64,000 nt of DNA from assembly GCA_033064195.1 (NCBI GenBank), contig JARBJD010000028.1, forward strand, positions 362,491 through 426,490. Reading direction: 5' to 3'. The notes beneath the pieces were generated by a model. It made no database searches. It was given only the letters and a program-made list of their open reading frames with translations, and was not told the DNA's origin. The position numbers and the translations under genes are program-made. The DNA is from Blattamonas nauphoetae (taxonomy: Eukaryota; Preaxostyla; Oxymonadida). Of this stretch, positions 21,701-31,100 are shown piece after piece. Position 1 is the first letter of the stretch. Each line of letters starts with the position of its first letter.

Positions 21701-23614
21701 TCACTGGACTTGTCATCGTCATCGTTCACCTCCTGCTCGTCATCGAACGCGAACTGTTTGGGCGGAGGAGTGTCGTTCTCGCTGTCTGGATCAGCATCTC
21801 TTGTGATCAAGTTCTGCTCGTTTGTGAGCTGCAGTGTCGGCGATGGAGGGAGGGGAGGAGGAATTGGATTGGCATTCTCGTCAGACAGCTCCAACAACTA
21901 TCTTCTGGACACGCTGGCATTTGCACACAACACCGCAACATTTGGGCGAGATCTCTTTCTGGTTGCTGAATCGCTGGAGAAATGTGTGTCGATTAATCAT
22001 TTCTTGTTCAATCTGCATCCACCTGGATTTGATCGCTCGAATGCTCTGTTTGGATCGGATCGTGTAGTTTACGTGGAAGAGACCGACCTGTTCCCGTTTC
22101 TCTTCCCCAACAATCGGTACAAGAACGTGTTCATCGATTCTGTGGATGAAACTGGCCAAGCGTCAACGAGCATGGAGTGTGGGAGAGAGTCACTCCCCTG
22201 CATGTACCTTCACGAAGCGATGGACCATCTGTTGAATGCTGACAGTGAAGAAGAATTGTCGCAGTGCGTGTTGGAGCGCAGTCTTGTTTTGATGGGTGAT
22301 CTCGTGTTTGGAGAGGAGGGTGATGTGGAATTGTGTGGATATGTGTCAGTTGGCCAACAGGCCGGTCTGGTTCTGTCCATCATCCCAATCCGCACTCACA
22401 AAAGAACACAGACAGACCCTGTCCAGTTTGGACGAGTTCGATTTACTCAAAGCGGAAGCATCGGATGCAGATTGTCGTTTGGTCTGAGCGAGATTGTTCC
22501 ACCCCAAACGGTGCTGCTGAAACACCTCGAGTTCGTGCTCCCTCTCTTCTCGACCCATCCTCAGCCGATCATCGCCGTCCAGTCGGTGTGTCTGTCACTC
22601 ATTGATTGTGTTGTGACGTCGATCAGCACAACACAAGCTGTCAGTTCGCTGTTGTCCTTCCACACCTCTCTCACATCGATGTCAGAGAGTGTTCGTCTGA
22701 GAGTGTCCAATCTTGTTGCTCAGAACATCATCCTCTCCCAACCCCTCATCTCCATCCGATCCACGACAGATCTTCCACTCTTGATGGATTCTCTGTCCAC
22801 TGGACATTCAAGCAAGCTCTCCCAAACCCTCCCCTTCTCCCTCCCGCCCTCTCTCTCCATCGAAGACTCCTTCTTTGATTGTGTCTCTCTTCGGATTGAT
22901 GCGACACACAATGACCCCATCGAGACTGGAAGTGTGTTGTTCGCCGATCTTTCTTTTCCGCTGAGCGAGCTGTTGATTCGTGACTGCTCGTTCTCGTCGT
23001 GTTCCACTGTCATCATTTCTCTTCCCGCTGAGTCAGATCTGCTGTCTTCATTGGCTTGCGGTGTCTGCTGTTTCAGTTTGGCCCGCTCGCATCTCACTCT
23101 GATCGACTCGTTTTTCGTGAATTGTTCTTTCCTTCTCGATGCATCTTATATTGTTCCTCCCTCTCCTTCACTCCTCGCTTTGACATCGCACGCTCTCGCT
23201 GTTCGATTCCTCCCCTCCCAAAATATCTCGCAATTAGCCTCTCCTCTCTCAGCTGCGAGCATCGACTCTCCTCTGATGGCCAAGATTCAGTCAGCCAATC
23301 TGGCCAACCCTTCCTTCCTTTTCGACGACACACTGAGGCAATCACCGCTTGCAAGCGGTCTGGAACTCGTTGGGGTAGAGATGGAAGCAGGATCCTCACT
23401 CGATCCAGCTCATCCTCTTCCCCTCGCACTCATCGTTAGCGAGCACTGCACACCTTCACTGACAGCTCACAGCTGTGTGTTCCGATTTGACGCAGCGGAT
23501 CCGGTGAACGTTGGACTTGCAGTGGTGCGTGCGCGTGGCGGAGCATGGCCGACTCCGCGGAACCTGCTGTTTGTGAACTGCACATCGTCTCGAAGAGAAG
23601 AAAACACCACATAG
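18782..23614 (+). CDS. Secreted serine-rich beta-helix (Pmp-like) surface protein, 1610 residues
   Basis: One uninterrupted frame. Residues 1-20 form a hydrophobic signal peptide. Up to about residue 560 the sequence repeats short beta-strand turns with GGAI/GGAV/GGGL words (SGGAISVSYQF, KGGAVFVW, GGGGLMVN) and Cys-Ser-Phe steps. This is the pattern of right-handed parallel beta-helices such as Pmp-type surface proteins. Two modules begin with a Cys-Gly...Pro-Cys motif (NCGNESDPCKTM near 21120; ECGRESLPCMYL near 22175), between which lie beta-sandwich-like and further helix turns. N-glycosylation sequons are frequent. Unlike the protein at 28149-34874 there is no membrane helix or kinase tail; it ends NCTSSRREENTT. 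So it is secreted or truncated. Likely role is cell-surface contact; ligand unknown. Confidence 0.8.
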   Translation: MSWILSAIILPFLIIPQYLGIHDTLSNNLPVLGRFSSEVGYPQKQILHLLNEHRLIPTIRIESKSVTIIGHNATLTHTPSDRSSHQEMNHSFSSSDFMFLISNSSFSVEGVQAVCSFDRTGICLVRSSCVHFSTSSLLTNEFNSPFVVQASNILFPESSSIIFRSCSLKTQTDNIPPIVDVSSTTSIPSNGMNNPDFGSYQPLSSLSVVGSDLRMESQTLHFGTGPLLSFDLAQPRQQGLLASSALQMNTFLQFCSLVNMSSQNNQQTHLPSHSRFGSNLEQKVIGCAISNSTNHQHGTTMMDPNFGGSLACLNTSFAFCVRHSTPNEEKSESFKDFGQGDRFQVDTASPLTSISFFLSTFKEMTTSLDGAALQIGAPNSPLNVTQCFFHLCTVTNPQKSGGAISVSYQFTNPYPVDITRSSFTKCSTPTSTGESAGALYNRAAAPLTVENCFFETCSSAKGGAVFVWRSVVSLSNCAFVSCTSSTGGGGLMVNEITSMTFSSLQFRDCVCSGLESSKDMYFNNTATDVANSNTIVFCDSTSGSPNVYFKSDGTADSTLVPQLTPNMNKNISLLDVSMEGNKATITIRTTSAINGTMGVLLEGSNVPRLVHVPFGTASSTSTIGTVEVSKGDYGVLPIITDGQTYKLRSVSIPGYSLAVVLPAKVMSAESECANGMCTTINIVLRGQDFLTDLTFLLFLDGIDEPIPFSCETQTSATIGPLRIGTGFDLAHSTTYTLISIMEDAIAYPLHILCDGVTFTTPPIPLLSTVHVWSRNGNDALNCGNESDPCKTMEHAFTRLSNGKSSLLLQGTFNHVSVWEIPFSSLVLSHNRGFDEVGSTTTHSTIRVGADGGFIVDGATATRFDSLSFILPSFSTVEVYAEIKTGLLTIMNCVVTGDVSTSSTLSARHPSFISTRNVIDLVRVKTTQLEHLSVATLSARQSVGLTQILKLEAESIDTQSTAGSAAFFTLSNTSSLDLSSSSFTSCSSSNANCLGGGVSFSLSGSASLVIKFCSFVSCSVGDGGRGGGIGLAFSSDSSNNYLLDTLAFAHNTATFGRDLFLVAESLEKCVSINHFLFNLHPPGFDRSNALFGSDRVVYVEETDLFPFLFPNNRYKNVFIDSVDETGQASTSMECGRESLPCMYLHEAMDHLLNADSEEELSQCVLERSLVLMGDLVFGEEGDVELCGYVSVGQQAGLVLSIIPIRTHKRTQTDPVQFGRVRFTQSGSIGCRLSFGLSEIVPPQTVLLKHLEFVLPLFSTHPQPIIAVQSVCLSLIDCVVTSISTTQAVSSLLSFHTSLTSMSESVRLRVSNLVAQNIILSQPLISIRSTTDLPLLMDSLSTGHSSKLSQTLPFSLPPSLSIEDSFFDCVSLRIDATHNDPIETGSVLFADLSFPLSELLIRDCSFSSCSTVIISLPAESDLLSSLACGVCCFSLARSHLTLIDSFFVNCSFLLDASYIVPPSPSLLALTSHALAVRFLPSQNISQLASPLSAASIDSPLMAKIQSANLANPSFLFDDTLRQSPLASGLELVGVEMEAGSSLDPAHPLPLALIVSEHCTPSLTAHSCVFRFDAADPVNVGLAVVRARGGAWPTPRNLLFVNCTSSRREENTT

Positions 23615-24020
23615 TTCATTGGACGCACCGTCCTGTTATCCTTTCCTTAGACTCTTCATTTTGATCCCATCAGCAACAGTGACTTCATAAGCACGTTTTC
23701 TTTCCTTCTTTCGTTTTCTTAAGTTCTCCCCGTCTCTGAGTGAGGTTGTGTCGTAAAGTCGATCAAGTCAACACAATATGGGAATTCTCAAAAGAAAATT
23801 AATAATAATGGATTGGAGTGAAGTGAAAATTCAAGGAATGGCCTCAATCAGACCAAAAACAAGTTGGTACCAGCACGATGCTGTGAACCTGGGAAAGTGA
23901 TGAAAGGGAATAAAAATGCTGAAAATGGGGTGATAATGTGGAAGAAATGTGGGAGATAGTCGAATGTTTATAATTGATAGGTTGGTTAATGTTCGAAGCT
24001 TCGCTGGTCCAAATCTGATT
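23615..24020. other. Intergenic, convergent gene ends
   Basis: Separates the 3' ends of the beta-helix gene and the first ARM-like gene. An AATTAATAATAATGG stretch near 23797 is A/T-rich, as expected for 3' processing. No frame is supported. Confidence 0.4.
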
Positions 24021-25094
24021 CTATTCAAGTTCTGCGATGTTTACTCCAAGTAAGCTGCTCACCAATTTCGAATAGTCCACAATATTGCGTCCATGATCTT
24101 CTGTTTCTTCGTTTCGCAGCCTCTGTTCTGTCACGTCTTCGATCCCCTCCATTCGAAAAGATCGAAACATTTTTGTCCCTGACCGACGAACATCTCCGCC
24201 TTGTTCATTCCATTCTTCCAGCAAACCGATCAGAAAGGCAAAAAACCGCCAGTTTGGCTCATCAACTTCGAAGAAAGTCATGCAACTTGGGATTGTGAGA
24301 ACGACAGCCTTCTGAATAATAAAATTCATTGCTGGTTGATGAGATTGTAGAAACATGGGTAGTTTGGCTAAGATTGCCATAAAACGGGTTGATTGCTCAC
24401 CATTGACGATCGAATAGCGGTTCAGGCATAAATGGTGAATATACTCCTCGGAAGGGGCGAGCACTTGCTGTAAAACCGTCTCGTGAACAGTGTGGCGTTC
24501 ATTCCGATCTTGGATTCCGAGTTCTGCGAGACCATCTGGAGTTGCGAGCCAGACAGACTGGGACATGGTTGCCATGAGGTTGATGTGGATATCGACTGCT
24601 TGTGTAAAGGAAAGAGATGGTGGGTTCAGAGCGAGGATGAGTTTAGGGATCAGATTAGCCCTGACGAGGGTAAGAACGACGTTCGTTGAACAGGATCTGA
24701 TTAGAGTTTTGACCATCTTCATTGCGGCTGTGGTAACGGCACGATTGGGAGAAGATGCGAGCATCACTATTGATTGTACGAAGTCGGTCAGAGATTCATC
24801 AGACAACGATGCAAGGCAGGTGAGAAAAACGTCAGGAGATGCTCGATTCTCCGGAATCAAAGATGACAGAACATTCATGGTTTTAGTCTCCAGATAGGCA
24901 TTAAACTTATTCTGAAACTTCATCGTGGTAACAAGAGATCGAAAGACATCTGCTTTTTCATCGTCAGTTTCTTGTTGATTTTGACTCCAGCCTAGGAAAG
25001 GTGTGGAATCGCCTGAAAGAATTACTTTATTGGAACCCGAACCAGAGCGTGTTGAACTCAAGGTGGGGGCCATTGTATAGACAATTGTGTTCAT
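24021..25094 (-). CDS. ARM-like solenoid family protein, copy 1 (357 residues)
   Basis: Single open frame from MNTIVYTMAPT to the TGA-type end near 24021. The N-terminus is Ser/Thr-rich, then comes the family opening STPFLGW, an acidic stretch, and about ten amphipathic helices (for example SLSDESLTDFVQSIVMLASS and VKTLIRSCSTNVVLTLVRAN). The family core 'QQVLAPSEEYIHHLCLNRYS' lies near residues 205-225, and the C-terminal 'EGIEDVTEQRL' near 330. The regular pattern of small and Leu residues fits ARM/HEAT repeats, which act as binding scaffolds. No signal peptide or membrane helix. Three close paralogues occur in this window, all on the minus strand. No partner can be named from sequence. Confidence 0.75.
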   Translation of the reverse strand: MNTIVYTMAPTLSSTRSGSGSNKVILSGDSTPFLGWSQNQQETDDEKADVFRSLVTTMKFQNKFNAYLETKTMNVLSSLIPENRASPDVFLTCLASLSDESLTDFVQSIVMLASSPNRAVTTAAMKMVKTLIRSCSTNVVLTLVRANLIPKLILALNPPSLSFTQAVDIHINLMATMSQSVWLATPDGLAELGIQDRNERHTVHETVLQQVLAPSEEYIHHLCLNRYSIVNGEQSTRFMAILAKLPMFLQSHQPAMNFIIQKAVVLTIPSCMTFFEVDEPNWRFFAFLIGLLEEWNEQGGDVRRSGTKMFRSFRMEGIEDVTEQRLRNEETEDHGRNIVDYSKLVSSLLGVNIAELE

Positions 25095-25201
25095 TGATTT
25101 TGATTCAATCTGTAGAACCTCGTTATGGGGCTAAAAAAAAAAGTGATGCAATTGACGACGAGATGACAAAATATCTTCCCAGAAGGAGGAAGAAAAATCA
25201 A

Positions 25202-25225
25202 CTAACGAAAATCGAGACGATCCAT
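25202..25225 (-). promoter_or_regulatory. Conserved leader block with a 7-codon upstream ORF
   Basis: ATG, six codons (Asp-Arg-Leu-Asp-Phe-Arg) and TAG lie 107 bp upstream of the ARM copy-1 start. The same block occurs 102 bp upstream of copy 3 (45091-45114) and, with ATG changed to AGG, 102 bp upstream of copy 4 (46754-46777). It may be a regulatory upstream ORF, a first exon with a GTTAGT donor, or a duplicated leader. Confidence 0.45.
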
Positions 25226-25356
25226 TAAGAAAAAAGAAGTGTGTGAGAAGAGGTGTGAGATGTGTGAATATATTGCAATCACATCACAGACGAAACGAGA
25301 CACATGAAATGAAAAGAAGCGGGTGGACGACATCTGGTCAGGGTTATTCATTCCCT

Positions 25357-25780
25357 TCATCTCCCCTGCAGTGGAAGGCTCTGTCCAAGCAAGATGTCCA
25401 AATCCATTGAAAGGCACAACAACTCCGAAGCAACGGAATTCTTCATTGTTTGGCAGCATCGCGTCGAGAGTCCCGACGAGTCCTCCATCTCCACCTTTCC
25501 AAGAAGCAGCGTCGCCGACCGACCAGCATCCTTCGTCATCGCATGTCCCGTCCGAGCAGCATCCTCGTTGTCAGTGTCCACGGCCAAACACCACGATCGA
25601 CACGTTCCATTCTGATTGACCCAAAATGCGAGAAAGGGAGAAAGATGGGCAGGGCACAAACAACAGCGAGGGTTGGGGTGTTGGAGGAAGGGACTGATTC
25701 GGATGAGGTGGGAAAGAAGAAGACAAATCGTTTTGGACCTCCAGTTGAGATGATCAAGAGGCGGGTGTTGTGGAGATAGT
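25357..25780 (-). other. Duplicated module of unclear coding status
   Basis: Over 25390-25620 this is about 90 percent identical to 43400-43628, and the same flank follows both (GTGAACGTGA/GAAGAGTGAGGGTCATTTC). Several frames stay open in both copies. On the minus strand one frame reads WVNQNGTCRSWCLAVDTDNE and another is Gly/Cys-rich with GCCSDGTCDDEGCW then LVGTLDAMLPNNEE and FGVVVPFNGFGHLAW. Substitutions between the copies change residues in both frames, so I cannot choose one. Confidence 0.35.
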
Positions 25781-25908
25781 GAACGTGAGAAGAGTGAGGG
25801 TCATTTCTTTAAAATTGAGTGAAAATGAAGATGAGACGCAAGAGATGGATGAATGTTTGGAATGAAGGGTGTTGTTGGGTTCGGATCTTCGCTGGTTCTT
25901 GTCTGCTT

Positions 25909-26979
25909 CTATTCAAGATTTGGAAGGTTCCTTCCAAGCAACCAGCTCAACCAGATCGAACTGGACTTAATATATCGTCCCATATTTTCTGTTTTATCGT
26001 TTTGCATCCTTTGCTCCATCACATCGTCAAACCCTTCCATTTTCAAAGATCGCATGATTGTTGTCCCTGAACGACGAAAATCTCTGCATTGTTCGAGACA
26101 ATCAGCTTGAAAATTGATCAGATTGGTGAAAAGCCGCTCAATTGACTCATGATTCTCGAAGAAGGTCAGACAACTTGCGATCGCGAGACAGACTGGCATA
26201 CGAAGAACAAAATCCATTGTGGGTTGATAAGATGGACATGTTTGGAGGAGTTGGGCGAGGAGATCCAGAAACCACTCGCATTGATACCCATCGACGATCG
26301 AATATCGGTTCGCGCACAAATGGCGAATATAGGTCTCCGAAGGGGCGAGAACTTGCTTCAACACCGTCTCACAAACAGCTTGTTGTTCATCGTGACTGTC
26401 GCTTTTAAAATCTGTGAGAAAAAGCAGAGTGGCGAGCATGACACCATAGGTGACGTTGGAAATGAGATATGTGTGGATAGATTGGGCGTTGGTAAAGGAA
26501 AGAGACAGTGGACTGAGAATGGTGATCAGTTGAGGGATCATATCAGCATTGACGAGGGCAAGGAGGACTTGAGACGAACAGGATGCGATAAGTAAATTGA
26601 GCATATTTATCGTTGTTGAGACGATGATCTGACTGCGTGAGGAAACGAGTACCACAATGCACTGTATCAATCCGGTTAAAGTTTCATCAGATGGCGATGC
26701 AAGACTGCTGATAAGAGCGTCTGAATCTCCGCCATCCGGTTCCACAGATGCGAGAAATTTCACTGCTTTAGCTTTCAAAGAGTTATTTAATGAAGGCTGG
26801 GACTTAACTGTGGCAACAAGAGACCGAAAGATAATTGGTTGTTCGTTTTCAGGTAGATGTTTTTCCGCATCCCAATTTAGGAAAGGAGAGCAATCCATTG
26901 GAAATGGCAATGGAGCGGAAGCCAAGTCAGTGCGCGTTGTACTTGGTGAGGTGCTTATTGTCTTGATTATCGTGTTCAT
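25909..26979 (-). CDS. ARM-like solenoid family protein, copy 2 (about 356 residues)
   Basis: The open frame extends further upstream, but the start at 26979 (MNTIIKTISTSPSTT) aligns with the other copies; the extra 22 upstream residues are hydrophobic and include what looks like a leader or intron with a GTAAGT donor near 27042. Family landmarks in order are SPFLNW, 'VFRSLVATVKSQPSLN', 'SPSDETLTGLIQCIVVLVSS', 'KQVLAPSETYIRHLCANRYS' and 'EGFDDVMEQRMQND'. The sequence is helical and solenoid-like with no catalytic motif. Together with the downstream module at 25357-25780 it is collinear with 43365-44988, so gene and 3' flank were duplicated together. Confidence 0.75.
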   Translation of the reverse strand: MNTIIKTISTSPSTTRTDLASAPLPFPMDCSPFLNWDAEKHLPENEQPIIFRSLVATVKSQPSLNNSLKAKAVKFLASVEPDGGDSDALISSLASPSDETLTGLIQCIVVLVSSRSQIIVSTTINMLNLLIASCSSQVLLALVNADMIPQLITILSPLSLSFTNAQSIHTYLISNVTYGVMLATLLFLTDFKSDSHDEQQAVCETVLKQVLAPSETYIRHLCANRYSIVDGYQCEWFLDLLAQLLQTCPSYQPTMDFVLRMPVCLAIASCLTFFENHESIERLFTNLINFQADCLEQCRDFRRSGTTIMRSLKMEGFDDVMEQRMQNDKTENMGRYIKSSSIWLSWLLGRNLPNLE

Positions 26980-27117
26980 TACGTCGGATTGAGAGAAGAA
27001 AGCCTCGAAATGGGTCAGAATAAAGAAAAAAAGAACACTTACCAACTCTCCTGTGAAGAGGATAGGCGATATGTGAATATTGTTTCTCTCATATGGCGAG
27101 CTTGCAGATTTAATCCC

Positions 27118-27639
27118 TCAACTGTAGCTGAGACAATGGAATGGTGAAATGACATGAGATGAGCGATGTGGAGACCGACATGCGAAAGTGGGAAGATATG
27201 GGAAATGGGTGAGATGGAATGAAACGGTCGGTTTGATGAGAAAGGAAAGATATTCCGAATTGTGCAGCACAAAGTGTCGACAACAACAAAAGGAGATGAT
27301 TGTGAAGGAAATGGGGAATTGTTGAACAAAAACGAGAAAAAATGGTGGCAAGACGAAGAGAGAGATCATTCTCTGATTCTCTCGACGGTCAATCAAGATT
27401 CTTATGAAGGGTATCATTCCATTCACGTTCCTGTCCACCAAACTACCAAGTTGCCGAGTCCTCCTCCTCTCAGAAGCATCCAAAGAGGGAATGGACGTTC
27501 GCGAGGGGTTCGGACAGGCAAAGAGGAGCAGACGGTCATGATTGGATCGTGAGATGGGTGGAGATGTCTGTTCTGTGTTGATGTTGGATTGTTTCGAAAT
27601 GTGTTGGATCCGTCTCTTAAACTGCTCGGACAACTCCAA
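27118..27639 (-). CDS. Possible hypothetical gene, low support
   Basis: A frame open from about 27845 to 27118 reads Thr/Ser/Pro/Asn-rich, then FNWIRPLGDLELSEQFKRRI and an Arg-rich part with RRTRQLGSLVDRNVNG, then becomes hydrophobic and unlike protein after about 27330. No start codon context, splice pair or family is clear. The rest of 27046-28148 contains nothing else I can support. Confidence 0.25.
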   Translation of the reverse strand: MELSEQFKRRIQHISKQSNINTEQTSPPISRSNHDRLLLFACPNPSRTSIPSLDASERRRTRQLGSLVDRNVNGMIPFIRILIDRRENQRMISLFVLPPFFLVFVQQFPISFTIISFCCCRHFVLHNSEYLSFLIKPTVSFHLTHFPYLPTFACRSPHRSSHVISPFHCLSYS

Positions 27640-28148
27640 ATCTCCGAGTGGACGAATCCAGTTGAAATCAAACAGACATCCCGAGTGGTGAGGTGAGAAG
27701 CAAGTCTTGAAATCGAACCTGACGTGTGATTGGTTCTGCAGAGACTGCTTGCTTCGATTGAGGTGGGTGATGGTTGGAGTTATCGTTGTGATTGTGGAGG
27801 ATGGTGACGTGGGGTTTGGAGAAGTCGAGAGAGTCAGTTGTGAACTGTTCTAACTGACTCCCCTTTCTTCTACAATTTCAAAGTGGTGTGAGTGTGACGT
27901 GGATAATGAAGGAGAAGCGGAGTCGAGTATCGAATCCGAGAATCCTTCACGATCAGACGAGCTGATCAGTTGTGATGGTGAGAATGGGGTGATGAAGTGA
28001 ATAGTTGAGTGTGATGGAGGAATGAAGACGATCGACCGAGTCTCCAACAGCTCGTGTGATTTCATAAGAACGAAAATGGGGCGACCAGAAGGTGTGGGGT
28101 GTTCCAGTGCCCAAAATGCAAAAATAAGAAATGTCTTTTTCTCTCATT

Positions 28149-31100
28149 TTAGCACTCATCCATGTTCTGCTTATCCATCGCTGGTTTCCCCAACTCCGCA
28201 TCCGAATCCAGAAGCGACAAGATCTCATCCAGTGTCGGCCTCTCTTTCGGATCCAAACTCAGACAGCTTCGAACAAGCTCAATCTTCGATTGGTTCGTCC
28301 ACGAGTCCATCAGCGGCAGCGATCCTGTCCCCAGCTGTCGTTGAGCGTTCACAGAATCAATTTCACCGAAAGGCACAAGACCAGTCTCCATTTCCCACAA
28401 GATCAGGCCAAGACTAAAAACTGCTGCTTTGCTTGTGTCAATCTCCACTTTCTTATTCGCCACTTCTGGCGCCACCCATCGCTGTTCTTCGATGTGTCGA
28501 GTGGACGTGTTGGCCGTCGTTGTTTGTGAGAAAAGGGAAGCATTCGCAGTTGAGAGTGTCTGAGGGAGTGGTTCTTGTTGTGTCACAATGGTCGCTTCCA
28601 TCGGCTTGTGTTCTGATCCGGGAAAGAACGAACCTTCACGAATGTTTTGTTGGACACTCACGCTTTCCTCTTTCATTTGGAAGAGAGGAGTGTCTTGTTC
28701 ATCCAGAAACACCCACAGCGGCGATAAACACGTCAGAATCGGCATTTTCGGGTTATGTTTGGCAATCTGAGCGAGTCCTTGTGTGATCATTCGGAAGACA
28801 CGTTGTGACTCGAGTGGTGGGCCTCCCTTGTGCAGTCTGTTGTAAAGTGTGTTGTTCACATTCACAGGCACTTCAACCAGCTCCTCCTCACATCTCACCG
28901 CCATCTTTGTTTTCGCATCACTATGAACTCGGTTCTCACTATACTGACTATCGACTTGCTTCAATGTATCCTTCGCTGGGAGGACACTGGAGCCGATTGT
29001 GGTTGGGAGATTGTGATTAAGCATGTTGTTTGTGTGGGGTTCCCTGATTTGGGCGACTGTCCCGAGCGGTTCTTCCATTTTCTCGACATCGATTGGTGTA
29101 TGCTGATCCATTTCTTGGTTTTTCAACAAAGTTGCTGTGTCATCTTTCTGTTGTCTCTTTCTTCGACAGAGCAACACGATTGTCAGAATAAGGATGAAGG
29201 CTACGACAGCGACGATCACTGGGATCAGCCAGAGAAGTGCTTTTTTGGTTTTTTCGAGTGCCTGTGCTTTCTTTTCTGCTGCATCGCTGATTTTGAGCAC
29301 AATGTGGTTGTTGGTGCTCTGATTGTGGCCAAAGGCGAGTCTGGCACGGATTTCGAGTGTGTGGTCGATGTCTTGGATGGAGGACTGATCCAACAGGAAA
29401 TTGACTGAAGTGTCAGTCCATTCCGACGAATTCAAGCCTGCCAACTCGATCGTTGTCGATCTCTTCTCCACTTTTGCCTTTTCGTCCCACTCCATCACCT
29501 CCAATCCCAACCCACACGGCATCAGAACCGATCCAACAAGCGACACATCATACGATTCATTTGAGTACTTCGATTTAGTCTTGTTTGAGTCCAACGTCGG
29601 GATGAAGAGTGCTTTCGTCCCATCCACACTTGTCGAGTGGAGATGACAGTCATCAAGAGCCATCCACGGAGAAAGATCGTCTTCAGTTCCATCTCCACTT
29701 CGCAGCTTACCAATCCGAACGTCTCCCTCACCTGAACACAGAATGTTTCGTCTGGCTGATGGGAAGAGGTCATGGTTTGGTGTGTTGTCTCTGAAGATCG
29801 AGTCGTCGATGGTGATTCTCCCACCCTTCATGTTCAGTGCTCCTTGTGGGAGTTCATGGAACTTCGTCCAGTCGACTGTGGTTGTACAGTTGTCGAGTTG
29901 AATCACTCCGCTTGTCCACTCGCAGACTGAGAGGGAGTTGGAGTTTGGTGGAGGGATGTTCATTCCATCAATCACACATTCATTCAAAACAATCGTCGAA
30001 TTCACTCCGAGTAGGAACACAAACGATTCTGACATTGTTTCAACAGCAACTTCAACTGCCTGGAGCTTCAACGTGCCTTCGGTCACTGTGATCAGAGCAG
30101 ACTCATCTGGATATGTCGCAGAGGCAGGGATTCGGATGATTCCATTCACGTGCATCCCATTCTCGATCAACACGGAGATATCTTTCGAAATGACAAACGA
30201 TTCTGTTTCTTTCGTCTCTTTCAGAATTTTGAGAGTGACTGCGACGTGTTCGAGACCAGCAACGATGATCCATGCCTTTTGAATCGACGCACAAGGATTG
30301 GTTTGGTCGCCACACATCAGATCATCAGAAGTCGACGAGTGATTAACAAACAAAGTGATTGTGGGTGGCTTTGGCTTTGTGGTGAACTTGTCTGCTTGTT
30401 TCCTGATGGGAGCTTCACTGGATTCTTCTCTCAGTTCATCAATTGTGTATTCCGTCTTGTATTGGAGAGTGTCACCCCAACCAATTGCGTGTGACCCGGT
30501 TTCTCCTTCCTCCGGCGTCGAGAACGTCACAGCGAATGTCTCGCCAGATGTTAATGTCAGAATGTAGTTCTGGTTGACTGTCATATTTTCTGTTTTTAGA
30601 ACAAGTTTGTAGGACGTGCAAGGCGAGTTGGTGAATTCGAATGAGATGGATTTGAAGAGAGCAGCGACGGGGGCAGTGAATCGCTTTGCTTTTGGATTGA
30701 TGACGATTGGATTCGAGTTCTTCGTGATCTGTGCGATCGTGTAAACTTGACCAAGGATGACATGTGGAGTGACCAAGTCGTCAGTTGAAATTGAACATGA
30801 AAGTATTCCATCTCCATCGTAATCGAGAGGAACAACAAAATCAGTGTTCGATGCAGCCGGTTGGAGAGTGAGTTCATACACACCAGAAGCGAAAACTCTT
30901 CCTTCAAATGTCAGAGTGACTTGTTTGGCATCTTCACTCAGTACTGGCGTCACTTTCTCCAATCTGCTCGGTTCGTCGGGGATCTTGAACGTGAGAGGAG
31001 TGTCGATGTAATCAGCTGACGACAGAGACACAATTCGATATGTCTCACCATATGCCAGTGTGAGTGTCGGGTACAGAGAGATCGACACTGTTCCGGTTGA

